Of a stretch of 64,000 bases of DNA, positions 60,278 to 64,000 are shown in pieces. Made by a program: the position numbers and the translations under genes. The stretch covers positions 1,488,001-1,552,000 of the forward strand of contig WHUZ01000009.1 in NCBI GenBank assembly GCA_015179045.1. Reading direction: 5' to 3'. Origin of the DNA: Kalaharituber pfeilii (lineage: Eukaryota > Ascomycota > Pezizomycetes > Pezizales > Pezizaceae). Every line of letters starts with the position of its first letter. Positions within the stretch are counted from its first letter, which is position 1. Under the pieces are notes generated by a model. It saw only the letters and a list, made by a program, of their open reading frames with translations, did not search any database and had not been told where the DNA came from.

Positions 60278-62971
60278 ATGAGGCTCAAGTTTTCTTTACT
60301 GTTAGTGCTTACCGCACGTAAGTCTAACCTACATGTGACTACCATGCTGGAGAGTTGACTGACGGTTGTAATAGTGGCTGCCACCGTTAAATCTCAAGCT
60401 ACTTCAGCGTACACTGATTCTGAGACCGGTATTTCGTTCCAGCGATTTGCCACAGAAGCAAATGGCGGCTTCCACTTTGCGATCGCATTCCCACAAAACC
60501 CAGTCGTTGGAAGCGAGTTTATAGGCCAAATTGTATGTGGAGGTAAGAACGATCATTCAGAGAACTCAAGCTCACTACGAGTCTATTCAGATGGGCCCAA
60601 TCAACACTGGCTACGCTGGTGTCTCGTTCGGAGGAGGGATGCTTAACAATCTCCTGCTCATTGCGTGGAAAGATGGAAATCAAGTCCGCCACTCGTTCCG
60701 ATTTGTAGAGTATGTTATTCTGCATTGACATTTGCTTCACTCAGGTAACTGACCATTATCATTTCAGTGCATACGTTGAGCCAGTAATCTATACCGGAGC
60801 AGCCACCGCTACGACCCTTCACACTTCCTTCACCAGCACTCATTGGAAATGGACCTTCCGTTGCCAGAACTGCGCTACATGGACTGGTGGTTCAGGTGGC
60901 TTTGATGCTACTGCTGCCTTCACTGTTATGGGTTGGGCTCAGGCTTCCAGTGGTACAACTGATCCCACAAACTCCAACTCTGCCATTATCCAACACAACA
61001 ATGGCTTCGGTGAATATGGTGTTGTTCTCGAATCTGCTCGTTTCGCTGCGTACTCTGACTGGATCGCGGGTGCCGGTCCTACCAGTACAACGTCCACTGC
61101 CCCAACATCAACTACAACCACCTCAACTGCTGTCATCACTGGAATTCCTGCCCCTACCAATACTTACGACTACATCGTCGTTGGTGGTGGAGCTGGTGGA
61201 CTCGTTGCTGCAGACAAGTTGAGTCAATCTGGAAAGAGCGTATTGTTGATTGAGCGTGGTCCTCCAAGTACTTGGGCTACTGGCGGACGCAACGGACCCT
61301 CATGGGCTACCTCCAACTCTTTGACCAGATACGATGTCCCAGGTTTATGCACCCAGATCTGGTAAGTAGTTCTTTTGCGTTGAAGTAGTCTGCTTAGGTT
61401 ATAGAAATGTTAACAATCACTCCAGGGTTGACTCGGTTGGCATTGCTTGCCGAGATGTTGGTACCATGGCTGGGTGCGTCCTCGGCGGTGGTACCGCCAT
61501 CAATGCAGGGTTGTTCTTCAAACCCCCCGCCCAAGATTGGGATATGAACTTCCCATCCGGGTCGGGATGGAGATCTTCGGACATGACTGCTGCTACCAAC
61601 CGTGTTTTCTCCAGGATTCCCAGCACTGACACGCCTTCTCTGGACGGCAAGAGATATATCCAAGAGTCTTATACTTTGATGTCTAATATCCTTGGTGGAT
61701 CCGGCTGGACCGCCGTCACTGCGAACAGCTCTCCAAATTCGAAGAACAGGACATATGCTCATACTCCTTTTATGTACATTAATGGTGAACGTGGTGGACC
61801 TCTTGCCACATACTATCGGACTGCCAAGGCCCGTTCCAAGGTTAGAGTCATGTTGAATACCATGGTTGATAGGGTTATTCGTAATGGGACTCATATTCTC
61901 GGTGTTGAGGTTTCTCCTGTTACCAACGAAGGTTACAAGGGTAAAATTAACGTGAAGTATGGAACCGGAAGAGTCGTTCTCTCTGCTGGTGTCTTCGGAA
62001 CTGCCAAGATCCTCTTCCGCTCTGGTATTGGTCCAACTGATCAACTTGAAATCGTTGCTAGCAGCATTGATGGACCAAATATGCCTCCAAAGAGCGACTG
62101 GATTAACTTACCCGTCGGTTACAATCTCATGGATCACCCCAACATCGACGTTGTCATCAGCCACCCTTCCATTGTTCCTTATGACTTCTTCGGCGCATGG
62201 GACAACCCGACTCCCGCTGACAAGACCTTGTACTTGAGTTCTCGCTCTGGCCCACTTGCTGGCGCTGCTCCTGCACCAAACACCATCGCTTGGGAATCAA
62301 TTCCAGGCTCCATTGACGGCATTCCACGCCAGCTTCAGTGGACCGCTCGTCCGGAAGGGTCAATGGGTGCTTCCGGAGACACCCTTGTTACCGTCTCTCA
62401 ATACCTCGGTACTGGTATGACTTCTCGTGGCAGATTGGGTATCAGCTCCACTCTCACCACCTCCATTCTCACTGCACCATATTTGAAGAATGAAGCAGAT
62501 ACTCAGGCTGTCATTAAGGGTCTCAATAACTTTATGACTGCTGCAAAGAAGATCAGCAGTGTCACTTTCATCCACCCAACTCTAAACCAGACCGCTGAGC
62601 AATACGTTCGCAGCTACAAAGGAAGGCAGGAATCCTACCACTGGGTGGGATCATGCAAGATGGGTAGCAACGATGGCAGGAACAACAACGGTGTCTCTGG
62701 TGATGTCGTTGACTTCAACACTAAGGTATATGGCACTGACAATTTGTTCGTCGTCGACGCCTCTATCTTCCCCGGTCACGTCACTACCAATCCTACCGCT
62801 CCAATCATGATTGCATCTGAGAGGGCTGTTGAGAGGATCTTGGCTCTTTCAGCCCCAACTATTAAGGCTAGGTATGAACAATGCGGTGGTATCAACTATA
62901 CTGGATCTATCTGGTGCGCACAGCCATATGTTTGCACATTTTTGAACCCATACTACTTTCAGTGCTTGTAA
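60278..62971 (+). CDS. cdh: Cellobiose dehydrogenase, class II-A (cytochrome + GMC flavodomain + CBM1)
   Basis: Five exons (60278-60317, 60375-60532, 60591-60709, 60768-61361, 61426-62971) give 818 residues. CDH is secreted, oxidises cellobiose to its lactone at FAD, and passes electrons through its heme domain to lytic polysaccharide monooxygenases. MRLKFSLLLVLTALAATVKS is a clear signal peptide. The cytochrome domain (about 22-208) has likely heme ligands Met83 (FGGGMLNN) and His182 (IIQHNNG). A Thr/Ser/Pro linker (211-235) leads to the flavodomain with GGGAGG (245-250). The catalytic pair is His709 (HWVGSC) and Asn759 (TTNPTAP). The C-terminal 34 residues are a carbohydrate-binding module family 1 with the expected four Cys (QCGGINYTG to YYFQCL), defining class II-A. 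The exon 2/3 junction (QI|MGPIN) rests on motif fit. Confidence 0.95.
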
Positions 62972-64000
62972 ACATTAGCTCGGGTGTAGGGGAGTTGGTG
63001 TTGGGATGCATGAGTGAATGTTCTTTTTGGTGTATCTTCCTTTGGTATTTCAGTTTGTGTCTAAATAGCCTACTATGCTAAGCAGCATGTTTTTTTTTTT
63101 CTTTTTTCTTTCCTGTGGAATAGCATAGCCAAAATGAGTCAAATGTACAGTCCTGGTTTTTGATGAAGATCCGGATGTATGAAACTCAACAGAACTGTGA
63201 ACTTACCTTCGAGATATCGCCACTGTATATGCATTAGATACTCTCCAAATCTAGCAAGACAGAATGGGAACTATTTGAGGCTGCATTCTCCGTAGCCTTA
63301 CGGCAGCTCGCTTATGCCTTACTAGATATGAATACCCAGCATCGTCCAAGCCCAGGTTGCACAACCACAACCTTCAACGGCTGCCAGCAGATCAACGGTC
63401 GTCGTGCATTAGCGTGGGTTGCGCTGCACAGCGAGAACGAGCACCTGCCTGATTGGCTGTTTACCATCTGCAGGCTGCACGCTGTGCTGACTTTAACCTT
63501 AAGGCTCCCCCCATTATCCAGAGTCTAGGCACGGGGCTGCACCATCACAAATGCTACATTATATCAGGGAGGGAAGGCGGCAACGGGCGAAGTTTCCCAA
63601 TCCGAGTGGTGCCTCCGGAAACTTATCAATCATGGCACTTTATCGATATGGACGATCATGCGAATCATTGTATACCCGAATAAAAGGTCTTTTCTCGTTG
63701 GAGGCATCTGGGACACCTGCCTTATGTTCCTTCTGACCTGCGCAGAACAGTTTAGCCAGTGGTCCACCTCAATGTCGACTCAGCAGGGCAATTTCCCAGC
63801 CTGGTAAATTTTGTGGCGCCTGGGGTGCGTCCCAGGTTTACTCTAGTCGTTTTTCCCGTAGCTATTTGCAAAGATTCTTATTCCTAGCGGCGGAGAGCCC
63901 GCTCGACGGAGGTAGTGACATAGTCTCGTAGCAGACTGGTTGTGATATAGATATACTGATGAGAAAGCATGAGTGGAAGTCTTCCCTCTCTCGTTGCTTT
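62972..64000. other. Right-edge intergenic
   Basis: CDH 3' region with a T-rich tract near 63090-63110, then short frames without family resemblance. No gene seen to the window end. Confidence 0.5.

Overview
The window reads as nuclear DNA of a filamentous ascomycete (Pezizomycotina). The genes carry short introns (44-160 bp) with GTRWGT-type donors and YAG acceptors. The set includes PEX13, ATG5, a VPS55-type protein, an SCS7-type sphingolipid hydroxylase, an xylitol dehydrogenase and a secreted cellobiose dehydrogenase with a fungal cellulose-binding module. A leotiomycete-like plant-matter fungus fits best, but placement below Pezizomycotina is inference. All exon limits were read by eye from splice consensus, reading phase and family motifs; in every spliced model the exon lengths sum to a multiple of three.

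Layout. 1-6.9 kb: an FAD monooxygenase (+), then COQ5 (-) and an intracellular GH5 glycosidase (-). 6.9-15 kb: sparse, with a DUF427 gene (-) and a 452-bp non-autonomous transposon. 15-27.8 kb: PEX13 (+), xylitol dehydrogenase (-), NMN adenylyltransferase (+), a mitochondrial-type rhomboid protease (+) and an ASNSD1-type asparagine synthetase homologue (-). 28.5-36.5 kb: a dense housekeeping block of ACL4-type ribosome-assembly chaperone, SCS7, proteasome chaperone PAC4 (all +), ATG5 and VPS55 (both -). 36.5-43 kb: one orphan ORF, a broken gene fragment and RCM1/NSUN5 (+). 43.3-47.2 kb: a nest of inverted repeats and small transposons. 49.1-52.7 kb: a 1167-residue uncharacterised protein (+). 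52.7-60.3 kb: gene-poor, with a second copy of the 12.5-kb transposon family and a 33-bp insertion flanked by 10-bp direct repeats. 60.3-63 kb: cellobiose dehydrogenase (+).

The genes do not form a pathway cluster. Most are single-copy core functions: ubiquinone synthesis, peroxisome import, NAD synthesis, autophagy, endosomal sorting, proteasome and ribosome assembly, sphingolipid hydroxylation, rRNA methylation. XDH serves pentose catabolism and CDH extracellular cellulose oxidation, so both fit life on plant polymers.

The most unusual content is mobile DNA. Two elements at 12548-12999 and 56749-57227 share about 20-24-bp terminal repeats and TA target duplications (pogo/Tc1-mariner-like). 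A large imperfect palindrome (about 43.33-46.03 kb) holds three separate insertions, each recognisable because the opposite arm keeps the uninterrupted site. I saw no tRNA, rRNA or CRISPR array and no complete biosynthetic cluster.
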